From Klebsiella sp. WP3-W18-ESBL-02 (lineage in GTDB: Bacteria > Pseudomonadota > Gammaproteobacteria > Enterobacterales > Enterobacteriaceae): 64,000 bases of DNA. Every line of letters starts with the position of its first letter. Position 1 is the first letter of the stretch. The stretch spans positions 1,612,001-1,676,000 of the forward strand of contig NZ_AP021972.1 in NCBI RefSeq assembly GCF_014168815.1. Reading direction: 5' to 3'. A program made the position numbers and the translations under genes. The notes under the pieces were generated by a model. The model searched no databases, was not told where the DNA came from, and saw only the letters and a list, made by a program, of their open reading frames with translations. Below, piece after piece: positions 25,962 through 33,642 of the stretch.

Positions 25962-26711
25962 CTATTGTTCGTCAGCCCATTCGGCCATTTCAATAATAAT
26001 AAAGTGCGCGTGTTTGTCTTTCGCCTTGAAGGTCAGGGTCATTGGCCCGACGACTTCCAGTGAATCACGTTCATCCAGGGTCACAATACCGCCGACATTG
26101 ACGCTGTCTTCAATGCTGTTGATGTAGGCCTGGCGACCGGCTTTAAGCTCATAGGTGACTTCTGCATCGCTCTCGGTCAGTTCGCTGACAAACATATTCA
26201 CATCCTGATTCAGATGCAGCGGGGCATCGTCTTCATTTTGCAGGCTGCCGACGATATGCAGCAGCTTGTTCTCGCGATCCTGATCGGTGAATTTATGGTT
26301 TTCATAACGCACTTCCAGACCTTGTTTGGGCGGCAGAATCCAGATTTGCAGGAAGCGACACCAGTCATCATGGTTGTTCAGCTCCGAGTGCCACACGCCG
26401 TTGCCTGCGGTGACCGTCTGCACATGCCCACGGCTTAGCACGTCTTCGACCTGCGTTGCGCTGTCCCAGTGGGTCAGGTTGCCTTTCACCAGATAGCTGA
26501 CGATTTCCATATCCTTATGCGGATGGCGATCGAAGCCGCTGTGTGGTTTAACATCATCATCGTTTACCACCCGCAGCACGCCGTAATGCATGTTTTCAGG
26601 GTCGTAATAGTTCGCGAATGAAAAATGAAAATAGGTGTTCGCTGGATGATATTCACTGGCTGGCAGATAATGCAGCAGTTCCGCGCCTTTTTTACGATAA
26701 TGACTAGCCAT
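25962..26711 (-). CDS. pirin family protein
   Basis: This 249-residue bicupin has the metal ligands of the pirin N-domain: His63 and His65 in DRHPHKDME, His108 and Glu110 in VWHSE. Pirins related to E. coli YhhW bind iron or other metals, and some oxidise quercetin. Others act as redox-sensitive co-regulators. The protein has no signal peptide and is cytoplasmic. It is divergent from a LysR-type regulator across 52 bp, an arrangement typical for pirin genes, and the regulator probably controls it. Confidence 0.9.
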   Translation of the reverse strand: MASHYRKKGAELLHYLPASEYHPANTYFHFSFANYYDPENMHYGVLRVVNDDDVKPHSGFDRHPHKDMEIVSYLVKGNLTHWDSATQVEDVLSRGHVQTVTAGNGVWHSELNNHDDWCRFLQIWILPPKQGLEVRYENHKFTDQDRENKLLHIVGSLQNEDDAPLHLNQDVNMFVSELTESDAEVTYELKAGRQAYINSIEDSVNVGGIVTLDERDSLEVVGPMTLTFKAKDKHAHFIIIEMAEWADEQ

Positions 26712-26763
26712 AACAGATGATCCTCAATGTTGTTCTGATGCACGTATCATAGGCAGGGGATGG

Positions 26764-27720
26764 ATGCAGATAAATCAGGGCTCAGGTAAGACACCATTAC
26801 GCAAAATGAAAGAATACGACCTCATCTCACTTCGCAGCTTTGTCGCCGTGGTTGAAAGCGGCAGCTTTAATAATGCTGCCATCCAGCTTGATACCAGCAG
26901 CGCGGCCATCAGCCGCCGGGTTTCCGCTCTGGAAGCGGCGTTAAGCGTGAAGCTTATCAATCGCACCACTCGCCAGCTTGATTTAACGCCCAGCGGGCAA
27001 CAATTCTATCAGGACGTTTTAGGGATTTTAGGCGCGCTCGAGCAGGCAGAAGAGCGGCTTAACTGTGCGCAGGAAACCTACAGCGGCATTATTCGGCTCG
27101 GTGCGCCGGTAAGTTTTGGCACCCAGAAGCTCGCCCCGCTGCTGCCGGCGTTTCTGAAAACATACCCGCAGATTACGGTGACATTACAGCTCGAAGACCG
27201 CGTCAGCGATCTGCTCAATGAAGGTATCGATCTGTCTTTACGCATCGGTGAATTACAGGATTCGTCGTTGGTCAGTTTGCCCATCGCCATGATGCCGCGC
27301 CTGTATTGCGCTTCGCCAGAGTACCTGAAAACCCACGGCAGGCCGGCGTCACCGGCGGAATTAAAGCACCACCAGTGTTTGCATTATTCCTTTCTCTCCA
27401 CCCGCAACGAGTGGGCGCTGGCCAGCGGCGAACAAGAGCTGGATGCCCGGGTGCCTTTGGCCGCGAATAATGGCGATGTGCTGCGCGAAGCCGCCATTCA
27501 GGGCATGGGGATTGCGATGTTACCGTGGTATATCGTCGAAGACGCGCTGCGCGGCGGCGCGCTCGTCCCGGTGCTTGAACGCTACGCGCCGCCGCCGCTG
27601 CCGCTGTCAATCGTGCGGCCCTCGCGTCAGTTTACCCCCGTGCGGGTGACCGTGTTGATGCAGTATTTGCGCGACGCGTTGGCGGGGGCGGGAGAGAGTG
27701 GGGGCCGGGCGGAAGGGTGA
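26764..27720 (+). CDS. LysR-family transcriptional regulator (divergent from pirin gene)
   Basis: This 318-residue protein has an N-terminal winged helix-turn-helix (DLISLRSFVAVVESGSFNNA, then SSAAISRRVSALEAAL) and a C-terminal co-inducer domain (GIIRLGAPVSFGTQ onward). The start is uncertain: ATG 26764 follows AGGGGA, while ATG 26806 would give the more usual short N-terminus but lacks a ribosome site. The C-terminus is extended by a Gly/Arg-rich tail. Its most likely target is the pirin gene. Confidence 0.85.
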   Translation: MQINQGSGKTPLRKMKEYDLISLRSFVAVVESGSFNNAAIQLDTSSAAISRRVSALEAALSVKLINRTTRQLDLTPSGQQFYQDVLGILGALEQAEERLNCAQETYSGIIRLGAPVSFGTQKLAPLLPAFLKTYPQITVTLQLEDRVSDLLNEGIDLSLRIGELQDSSLVSLPIAMMPRLYCASPEYLKTHGRPASPAELKHHQCLHYSFLSTRNEWALASGEQELDARVPLAANNGDVLREAAIQGMGIAMLPWYIVEDALRGGALVPVLERYAPPPLPLSIVRPSRQFTPVRVTVLMQYLRDALAGAGESGGRAEG

Positions 27721-27779
27721 AACCTTGAATGGGCTTACCGCGATCGGCGATTAGGATAAATTAAGACACGAAACCATCA

Positions 27780-27813
27780 ATATGGAGATGACGACAGATT
27801 CGCCTCTCCATAT
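27780..27813. other. 9-bp inverted repeat upstream of the ATP-grasp gene
   Basis: ATATGGAGA (27780-27788) and TCTCCATAT (27805-27813) form a perfect inverted repeat with a 16-base centre, 71 bp before ATG 27884. It could be an operator or an mRNA hairpin. No T-run follows. Confidence 0.35.
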
Positions 27814-27883
27814 ACACTCAATCATTTGTGCAATATAAATCAATAATCCTCTGCAAGAATAACGATTCTGAGCAGGAGGATTG

Positions 27884-28798
27884 ATGAATAAAATAAATTA
27901 TCACGTTAAATATATTGAGTATTTTTTCAGGAAGTGCAGGGCGTATTTATCTACAGACGTTTCTTTTCATACATCCAGACTTAATAAAATATCGGGCGGT
28001 GACGCCGATCTCTATAACCCATTAACACTTAATGAGAAGATTTGTCATCGAATGGTATTCGAACACAACCCATTCTATACCATGCTTGCGGACAAGTTTG
28101 CCGTCAGGGAATACGTAGAAAGATGCACGAACTTAGTTAATGTCATCCCATTAATTGGTGTTTACCCGCGCGTAGAAGATATAAATTTTGATAAACTCCC
28201 TGCTAAATTTGTCTTAAAATGCAATCATGATAGCGGCAGTGTGATTATATGTAAGGATAAGGCAAGCTTTGACTTCGATAGAGCAAGGAATAGGTTGAAA
28301 CTAGCACTTAAAAAGAATATGTACTACACAACCAGAGAGTGGCAATATAAAAATATTACCCCCGTCATTCTCTGCGAGAGATACCTTGATTTATTCACTA
28401 ATCAGGACAGGAATGTCACCCCGGAAATGTTAAGAATACACTGTTTTCATGGTGTGGCCTGCTTTATTGAAGCTGATTTTACTGATGATAATGGCTGCGG
28501 GTTCATCAATGTCTATGACCGTTCGTGGAATTTGCAACCTTTTCAGATGGAATATCCCAACACGCCGATCCCGATTAAGGAGCCACCTTCATTGAACAAA
28601 TCAGTTATTGCTGCTCAGGCGTTAGCAAACGAAATAGAGTATTGCCGCGTCGATCTTATGCTAAAAGGAAGAGATGTCTATTTTAGTGAAATAACATTAA
28701 GTCCTAAAAGAGGCAAACTGAAAATCACACCAGCAATATGGGATGCTAAACTCGGGAGTCTGTGGGATTTGTCTCTGGCTAACAACAGGCTCAATTGA
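27884..28798 (+). CDS. TupA-like ATP-grasp protein (surface-polysaccharide type)
   Basis: This 304-residue protein resembles the TupA-like ATP-grasp family, found in polysaccharide and teichuronopeptide gene clusters, where it links an amino acid to a sugar acid or otherwise modifies the polymer. Supporting stretches are LTLNEKICHRMVFEHNPFYT with ADKFAVREYV, the nucleotide-binding FVLKCNHDSGSVIIC, and the C-terminal VDLMLKGRDVYFSEITLSPK, with the acidic metal ligands. ATG 27884 follows AGGAGG; a TTG just before it is not needed. The gene is AT-rich and stands alone, with no polysaccharide genes adjacent, which suggests horizontal transfer. It overlaps the convergent kinase gene by 8 bp. Confidence 0.72.
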   Translation: MNKINYHVKYIEYFFRKCRAYLSTDVSFHTSRLNKISGGDADLYNPLTLNEKICHRMVFEHNPFYTMLADKFAVREYVERCTNLVNVIPLIGVYPRVEDINFDKLPAKFVLKCNHDSGSVIICKDKASFDFDRARNRLKLALKKNMYYTTREWQYKNITPVILCERYLDLFTNQDRNVTPEMLRIHCFHGVACFIEADFTDDNGCGFINVYDRSWNLQPFQMEYPNTPIPIKEPPSLNKSVIAAQALANEIEYCRVDLMLKGRDVYFSEITLSPKRGKLKITPAIWDAKLGSLWDLSLANNRLN

Positions 28799-28805
28799 GC
28801 CTGTT
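28784..28805. terminator. 22-bp perfect palindrome holding both stop codons of convergent genes
   Basis: The sequence from AACAGGCTCAA (28784-28794) to its exact complement (28795-28805) is a 22-bp perfect palindrome followed by TT on the plus strand. The ATP-grasp stop (28796-28798) and the kinase stop (28793-28791) lie symmetrically within it, so both proteins end in NRLN. It may act as a bidirectional terminator. Confidence 0.55.
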
Positions 28806-29873
28806 TACCCCTTGAACAGGCCACGATAGCTTGAACGTTGAGCCGTTTTCTGGTGTTAAGCTGTAGGTTACGTTTCCGCCATGGGCACGCATAATTGCTT
28901 GTACTACCGAGAGTCCTAAACCCCATCCCTCTGGATGACTGCTTTTGGCGTATTCTCCTCGTTGAAAAGGCTGGAATAAGGATCTCTGGAACGCTTCAGG
29001 GATCCCTGGCCCTTCATCCTGTACGATTATAAAATGATCGTTCCCGATGATCCCATTCTTGATTAAAAGCGTTTGCGGAACGGAATATTTTAAGGCGTTG
29101 TCAAAGAGTACGGTCAGACACTGGATAATACGTAGAGGATCGCAGAGACTGTGCTGGGACTGTAGTTCGGTTATGATTTTGAATTTTTTCGCTGCAAAGT
29201 CCGGCAAAAAGGTATCCAGTGCATTCGAGATTGTCGCCTCAAGATCAACGTCACTGAGTATCAGCGTGTATTTAGCCCCTCCGGAAGAACTGACAACACG
29301 AAGATCCTCAATCAAATTGGTCAGGCCTTCGGTTTGTTTAAGAAGGTTTTTGAACAGAGCGGGTTCCGGTTCGAATACCCCCTCAACTAATCCCTGAAGC
29401 CTTCCACGTAAAATCGTTACAGGGGTCCGAAGTTCATGGGCGATTGCGGCATTCCATAAATTGCGCTGGGTATCCAGCGTCTGTAATTTTTCCGCCATCT
29501 CATTAAAATCGTTGACCAGTTGATTCATCTCACCGAGCTGGGAATGGCTACTCGCGGCTCTTGCGCTAAGGTTTCCTTGCGAGATTTGTTTCAGGCTATA
29601 TGCTACGGCATTTAAGGGCTTTAATATTCTGGCAGACAGTTTTACGGTAAAAAAAAGAGAAACGGCCAGACTGATGATTGAAGCGATTAGAATCCACATC
29701 CAATCAAGTAAGGTCATGTTATCGTCATTCGCGGCGCTTGTCCCCCCCGGTAGGTAGTCAATCAAAAAGCTATAGAATAAGGAGGTACCGAGTATAACGA
29801 TGGCAATAATAATGAATGTCAGCAACAGCATATGTGTCAGTATCTGGCGACTTAGAATTGATTCTTTCTTCAT
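28791..29873 (-). CDS. sensor histidine kinase, AdeS/BaeS-like
   Basis: This 360-residue membrane kinase has two membrane segments (about residues 11-36 and 57-78), a short periplasmic loop, a HAMP domain and the H-box NAAIAHELRTP with phosphoryl-acceptor His146. The N-, G1- and G2-type boxes are DNALKYS, DEGPGIP and GWGLGLSV. The text around the H-box closely resembles AdeS of Acinetobacter, which controls an RND efflux pump. Its start overlaps the response-regulator stop by four bases (ATGA). No efflux or other obvious target gene is adjacent. Confidence 0.87.
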   Translation of the reverse strand: MKKESILSRQILTHMLLLTFIIIAIVILGTSLFYSFLIDYLPGGTSAANDDNMTLLDWMWILIASIISLAVSLFFTVKLSARILKPLNAVAYSLKQISQGNLSARAASSHSQLGEMNQLVNDFNEMAEKLQTLDTQRNLWNAAIAHELRTPVTILRGRLQGLVEGVFEPEPALFKNLLKQTEGLTNLIEDLRVVSSSGGAKYTLILSDVDLEATISNALDTFLPDFAAKKFKIITELQSQHSLCDPLRIIQCLTVLFDNALKYSVPQTLLIKNGIIGNDHFIIVQDEGPGIPEAFQRSLFQPFQRGEYAKSSHPEGWGLGLSVVQAIMRAHGGNVTYSLTPENGSTFKLSWPVQGVNRLN

Positions 29874-30574
29874 TTATTATCACCCAGGCGATAGCCTAAC
29901 CCTCTGATGCTTTCAGGAACGCCTTTAAGTCCGGCATGTTCAAGTTTCTTGCGCAGTTTACTCATATGGCTGTCGACGGTACGATCCAGCGAATCCCCTT
30001 CGGGCAAACATGCATCGAGTAGTTCTTCGCGCGAACACACTTTCCTCGGATTTCTGGCTAAATAGGTTAGAAGCTTAAATTCAGTTGTCGTCAATACGGG
30101 GGCGGAAACCTGACCTTGTACGGTGATTTCAACGTAAAATTCGTCAGGAAAAATGGTCACGAAAGGCGTTCTTACAGGCCTTGAAGGCGTAACCTCGGCG
30201 TTCGATTGGGTCCTGCGAAGTACGGCTTCAACTCTGGCAACAACTTCGGATGGATTAAAGGGTTTTATCACATAATCGTCAGCCCCAAGTCGCAGGCCCA
30301 TCAGTTTATCAACGTCTTGATCCAGCGCGGTCACCATAATGACGGGAATATTGGTTTCCTTTCTCAACGTGGTTAAAACATTCCAGCCATCATATATGGG
30401 CAGGTGAATATCCAATAACAGGAGGTCGGGTTTGTGAAGACGGGTAAGATTGACAGCCTTCTCGCCATCTTCAGCTCTTAAGGTTAGCATGCCTGCCTTG
30501 TGCAAATAGCCTATCAGTATGGCGGCGATATCATCATCGTCTTCAGCGACGATAATCAGATTGTTTTTGTTCAT
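29870..30574 (-). CDS. OmpR/PhoB-family response regulator, AdeR-like
   Basis: This protein is 234 residues from ATG 30574, chosen because GGAAG precedes it; a GTG four codons upstream is the alternative. The receiver domain has the acidic pocket at residues 11-13, phosphoryl-acceptor Asp55 in LLLLDIHLP and Lys104 in YVIKPF. The stretch IMVTALDQDVDKLMGLRLGA is very close to AdeR. The C-terminal winged helix ends RTVDSHMSKLRKKLE then IRGLGYRLG. It is co-transcribed with the kinase. The 288-bp gap before the divergent membrane-protein gene probably holds its promoter. Confidence 0.88.
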   Translation of the reverse strand: MNKNNLIIVAEDDDDIAAILIGYLHKAGMLTLRAEDGEKAVNLTRLHKPDLLLLDIHLPIYDGWNVLTTLRKETNIPVIMVTALDQDVDKLMGLRLGADDYVIKPFNPSEVVARVEAVLRRTQSNAEVTPSRPVRTPFVTIFPDEFYVEITVQGQVSAPVLTTTEFKLLTYLARNPRKVCSREELLDACLPEGDSLDRTVDSHMSKLRKKLEHAGLKGVPESIRGLGYRLGDNK

Positions 30575-30874
30575 GTTGACTTCCACAGTACCGATGAATT
30601 GAGTGCATTTTACCTTGAAAAAACGTTTACCGTCATTTTAAAGATGGCTTAATCAATAATCTCTATCAATTTTTAAGATGAGTACACTCTGACCGGATTG
30701 TTTTAAAATGGTTCATGGCGATATTTTTATTATTCGTGCAGGTTAATTATCCGCTTCTCCATACTGGCTACACATTTCTGAAATGAACAGTCAACATTGT
30801 GTAGTTATGATGAGTAACCAAGACAGGGAAGATGAGTATTGTAACCACCATTTATCAAAGCAAGAGAACGTTTA

Positions 30875-31291
30875 ATGGTGAAGAAAATATATCGTCATGC
30901 AGGGGGGATGGTTGTGATTGACGTGCGCCGTGAGAATTTTATGGCATTATTTTTATTTGTTTTTATTTCATGGTGCATATTATATTGTTGGCTTTATCTT
31001 ATTCACTCTATTGGTGAAAAGGTATCTACAACCATACTCTCCTCACCATTCATTCCTGTTTTGACCATGGCAGCGTTTTTCGCTTTTATGACTCAAAGAA
31101 GGGCGGGGGCGCTAAAATATTTTATCGGTATTACATTGGGGATGGTGTTGGTATTTATGCAGAGTGTTTTTGTTTTTAATCTTTGTTTAAATATTATGCC
31201 GGGGTTTAATGATTTTATTTTTTATTATGAGTGCTTTGCGCTGTTCTTTTTTTGTGCAACGCCTATGCATTTAGTGATCAGGATGATTTGA
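30875..31291 (+). CDS. unknown small membrane protein
   Basis: The family is not recognised. The 138 residues include about four hydrophobic segments: MALFLFVFISWCILYCWLYL, a second near ILSSPFIPVLTMAAFFAF, a third at FIGITLGMVLVFMQSVFVFN and a fourth near IFYYECFALFFFCATPMHLV. The TQRRAGALKYF motif between the second and third should face the cytoplasm. ATG 30875 follows AAGAGAA; ATG 30908 is preceded by AGGGGGG but too closely. The gene is AT-rich and lies divergent from the AdeRS-like pair, so it could be a target of that system, which is only a guess. Confidence 0.6.
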   Translation: MVKKIYRHAGGMVVIDVRRENFMALFLFVFISWCILYCWLYLIHSIGEKVSTTILSSPFIPVLTMAAFFAFMTQRRAGALKYFIGITLGMVLVFMQSVFVFNLCLNIMPGFNDFIFYYECFALFFFCATPMHLVIRMI

Positions 31292-31771
31292 GTTTCTGAT
31301 TTTTGATGACGTGAATGCAGGATGAAGCAATAAAGCAGATTCGGAGACGTGTATTCCTACATGGAAAGAAGACATTTGCAACTTTCCCGCTCTATTCCAA
31401 TCCGGAAGATGTAGCAAGAACCACTATCAAACATGTACTAATAAACCGCATGGTTTGGTTATTGATTTAATCAAACAGGTGCAAGACATTATATGCCTGG
31501 GCTGCGGACTATAACCATGCTTCGCTGAAGTTATGCGGACGCTTGCATATGCGATGTGACGGATGCTTTAAAGCGTTTGTCGGAGGGTAAGAGTGGGTAT
31601 GTGCATCCTGGCGTCTCTGAGCGAGGCGTTGGTTCAGTTGAGGGGGCGGCAAAATGTTCGCTCTTACTTGGTGGGATCGATCGCCGACTGTGCTGACGGC
31701 TTTGTGCCAGAAGCGGAAGTTACACATATTACGATATATAATTATTACATGTGCAATTAATAAACGTATTA
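31292..31771. other. non-coding junction left of the island, with a doubtful 51-codon frame
   Basis: No recognisable gene is present. A plus-strand frame at 31315-31470 (starting MQDEAIKQIRRRVFLHGKKT) lacks a ribosome site and resembles nothing known. The right half contains a short sequence repeated at the other side of the island (31704-31721). The mixed composition suggests decayed, recombined sequence at an insertion boundary. Confidence 0.4.
31704..31721 (+). repeat. left 18-bp direct repeat flanking the island
   Basis: GTGCCAGAAGCGGAAGTT here matches the sequence at 36879-36896 at 17 of 18 positions in the same orientation. Between the two lie the tectonin-like, beta-protein, NlpC/P60, radical SAM, aminotransferase and GT2 genes. 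It may be an attachment or recombination scar, or a common intergenic repeat. Confidence 0.45.
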
Positions 31772-32611
31772 TCATAATTCTGCTGCCATTGTACTAGCGG
31801 CAATATGTACAGCACCGATGGACTGCGGCAACTCGACAATCATTTTAGTTCCGATGATAAGTCGTATAATTTGATTACCATCAGGAACTTGTTTGTTGCT
31901 CAATCCCCAAACTTGCCCATCCGCCCCAACACTGACCAGTATTATATTTTGTGTTGCTGGCGATTTTAAACATTTTCTGCAAGACGCATGTTGTCCACAC
32001 TCGGTAAAGTGCCCAGGGCCATCAGGATGAATTCTCCATACTTGCCCTTTTGAATTTGTAGCCCAAGCCGTACCATCTGGAGCACAAGACACACGAACCG
32101 TAGCTACAGGTTCTGGAAATTCAAACCAATGATCATTTCCCGGAGGTAAGCGTTGTATGGACCAACCACCATGGCGGACTTTTCCTCCAATTAACCATAA
32201 AGAGCCATCCACACTTTCGCATACGTCGGAAGCTTTGATAACTAAACGATGAGAACAGCGGGTGTTACCGTCTATGTCTACTAGAGTTAAATGATCTTTC
32301 GAAAGTATCCAAAGGCCAAATTTTGATTGCGTAATTTCTGCTGAAGCTTGCAAGGGTATAACGTAACTCCATGTTGTTTCTTTTACTCTTTTACACAAGA
32401 TGGCATATTTTGTGCGTGAGATGTCACTTGCAATGACCCAGACATACCCATTTAGAGAGGCACTGATACGCTCAGCAACCCACCCTACAGGAAGATTTTC
32501 TTCCGTTACATCACCTGATACTGTTACATTAAAAATCTTACCTGCTGCATTAATGGCCCAAAGAAGGGAGCTTGCTGGCGGTTGTGGGCACAATATAATA
32601 GTAGAAGACAT
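31772..32611 (-). CDS. tectonin-like beta-propeller protein
   Basis: This 279-residue protein is built of repeats of about 40-45 residues with the pattern of tectonin or propeller blades, for example SSLLWAINAAGKIFNVTVSG, then SLWLIGG, GTAWATNSKGQVWRIHPDG and VGADGQVWGLSN. It has no signal peptide. Tectonin domains bind sugars or lipids in eukaryotic lectins and occur in bacterial proteins of unknown role. A CGQHASCRKC cluster near residue 210 is unusual. The gene is AT-rich and divergent from the beta-protein/NlpC/radical SAM operon, with a shared 156-bp control region. GGAGG lies 14 bases before the start, rather far. Confidence 0.6.
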   Translation of the reverse strand: MSSTIILCPQPPASSLLWAINAAGKIFNVTVSGDVTEENLPVGWVAERISASLNGYVWVIASDISRTKYAILCKRVKETTWSYVIPLQASAEITQSKFGLWILSKDHLTLVDIDGNTRCSHRLVIKASDVCESVDGSLWLIGGKVRHGGWSIQRLPPGNDHWFEFPEPVATVRVSCAPDGTAWATNSKGQVWRIHPDGPGHFTECGQHASCRKCLKSPATQNIILVSVGADGQVWGLSNKQVPDGNQIIRLIIGTKMIVELPQSIGAVHIAASTMAAEL

Positions 32612-32767
32612 CTCGTTGATTTAACCTCCACATCATGACGAACATCAACCAATTTGCGTGAAGTAAAACTATCGTCTACATTAATCATAAGCATAATTTT
32701 CAATTTGAGCCAAAAAGAAAAATTTTCTATTTCGTTGAGTCAGTTACCTTCTTCTGAGGAGACTATA

Positions 32768-33175
32768 GTGGCTGCTATTCGCATTACCGGAACATGGGAA
32801 TTATCTTTTTCGATTCATGATTCTGACATAAAACAACTCCCATTTGATATTACCATGGCCAAATTTGTGGTCCAGAAAGCAAACCGTACTGGAGTTAGCG
32901 GTGAAATGCATTTGGGAAAGGAGAAGGTTAATATATCTGGTAGGTTAAAACCTGGAGTTCCCTCTGTTGTAACTATTTCTGAAATAGATGTAAATGGTGT
33001 TATAGTCAATGACGGCCTAGAAGCTATGTTATGCATCCCTCCCTGGTGGCCAACTGTCAACTATGAATACGACATCATTGTAGGTACCATGATTATTGGT
33101 CCATTATCCTATTTTAAAATCAATGAGTTTAACCAGCGAGTTATTCTTGTTTCTGGTATTCAAAAATTTGTATGA
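32768..33175 (+). CDS. small beta-rich protein of unknown family
   Basis: The family is not recognised. Translation from GTG 32768, preceded by GAGGAG at ideal distance, gives 135 residues starting with AAIRITGTWELSFSIHDS. A longer reading from TTG 32654 has no ribosome site. Alternating hydrophobic residues and the GTWELSF opening suggest an antiparallel beta-barrel of lipocalin or avidin-like kind. There is no signal peptide, and no repeated core that would mark a peptide precursor. Its stop overlaps the NlpC/P60 start by four bases, so it is the first gene of a coupled operon. Confidence 0.55.
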   Translation: MAAIRITGTWELSFSIHDSDIKQLPFDITMAKFVVQKANRTGVSGEMHLGKEKVNISGRLKPGVPSVVTISEIDVNGVIVNDGLEAMLCIPPWWPTVNYEYDIIVGTMIIGPLSYFKINEFNQRVILVSGIQKFV

Positions 33176-33642
33176 TTAATGAATTTTCTCATTTGGAGAA
33201 ACGTTTTCAGAAAATAATTATCAATACCGTTGATGTACCATATAAATATGGAGGGAGAGGTATGACAGGCATCGATTGTTCAAGTTTACTACTCCGAGCC
33301 ATTCGTATTTGCTTAAAAAAATCCGTGAGAGAGTTGCCATGGATGACTGCGGACCAATTAGCTCATGGATTCAAAGATATTACAGTACCTTTAGATCACT
33401 CTTCATTTTTGGATTTATGCGTACTGGTTTTTTTTGACTGGGATGAAGATGGTATATATGAGCATGCTGCAGTCCGCATCTTGGATGGGACATGGATATG
33501 GTCATCAACATCAGCCGGAAAAGTAATCCATGTCAATCCAAGCTCGACGGTTATTTGGGATAAGCAATGGCGTGAAATTAATGATGCTTTAGATGGTTGC
33601 CATAGTATATCAAGAAAAATAAACTGGATTGGTTTAATATAA
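33172..33642 (+). CDS. NlpC/P60-family cysteine peptidase
   Basis: This 156-residue single-domain protein has the NlpC/P60 active-site region PYKYGGRGMTGIDCSSLLLR, with nucleophile Cys36, and a catalytic His98 in YEHAAVRI. The family cleaves peptide-amide bonds, commonly in cell-wall peptides. No signal peptide or cell-wall-binding domain is present, so the protein is cytosolic or exported by a non-Sec route. It is translationally coupled to the beta-rich protein upstream and to the radical SAM gene downstream. It could mature a product of the operon, or be an amidase effector. Confidence 0.78.
   Translation: MINEFSHLEKRFQKIIINTVDVPYKYGGRGMTGIDCSSLLLRAIRICLKKSVRELPWMTADQLAHGFKDITVPLDHSSFLDLCVLVFFDWDEDGIYEHAAVRILDGTWIWSSTSAGKVIHVNPSSTVIWDKQWREINDALDGCHSISRKINWIGLI

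Noticed and set aside
31509..31775. 88-codon minus-strand frame next to the tectonin-like gene
   Set aside because: The composition is junk-like and it overlaps the repeated boundary sequence; no ribosome site or known domain.
32654..32767. 38-residue extension of the beta-rich protein from a TTG start
   Set aside because: No ribosome site precedes the TTG, while GTG 32768 has GAGGAG at ideal distance.
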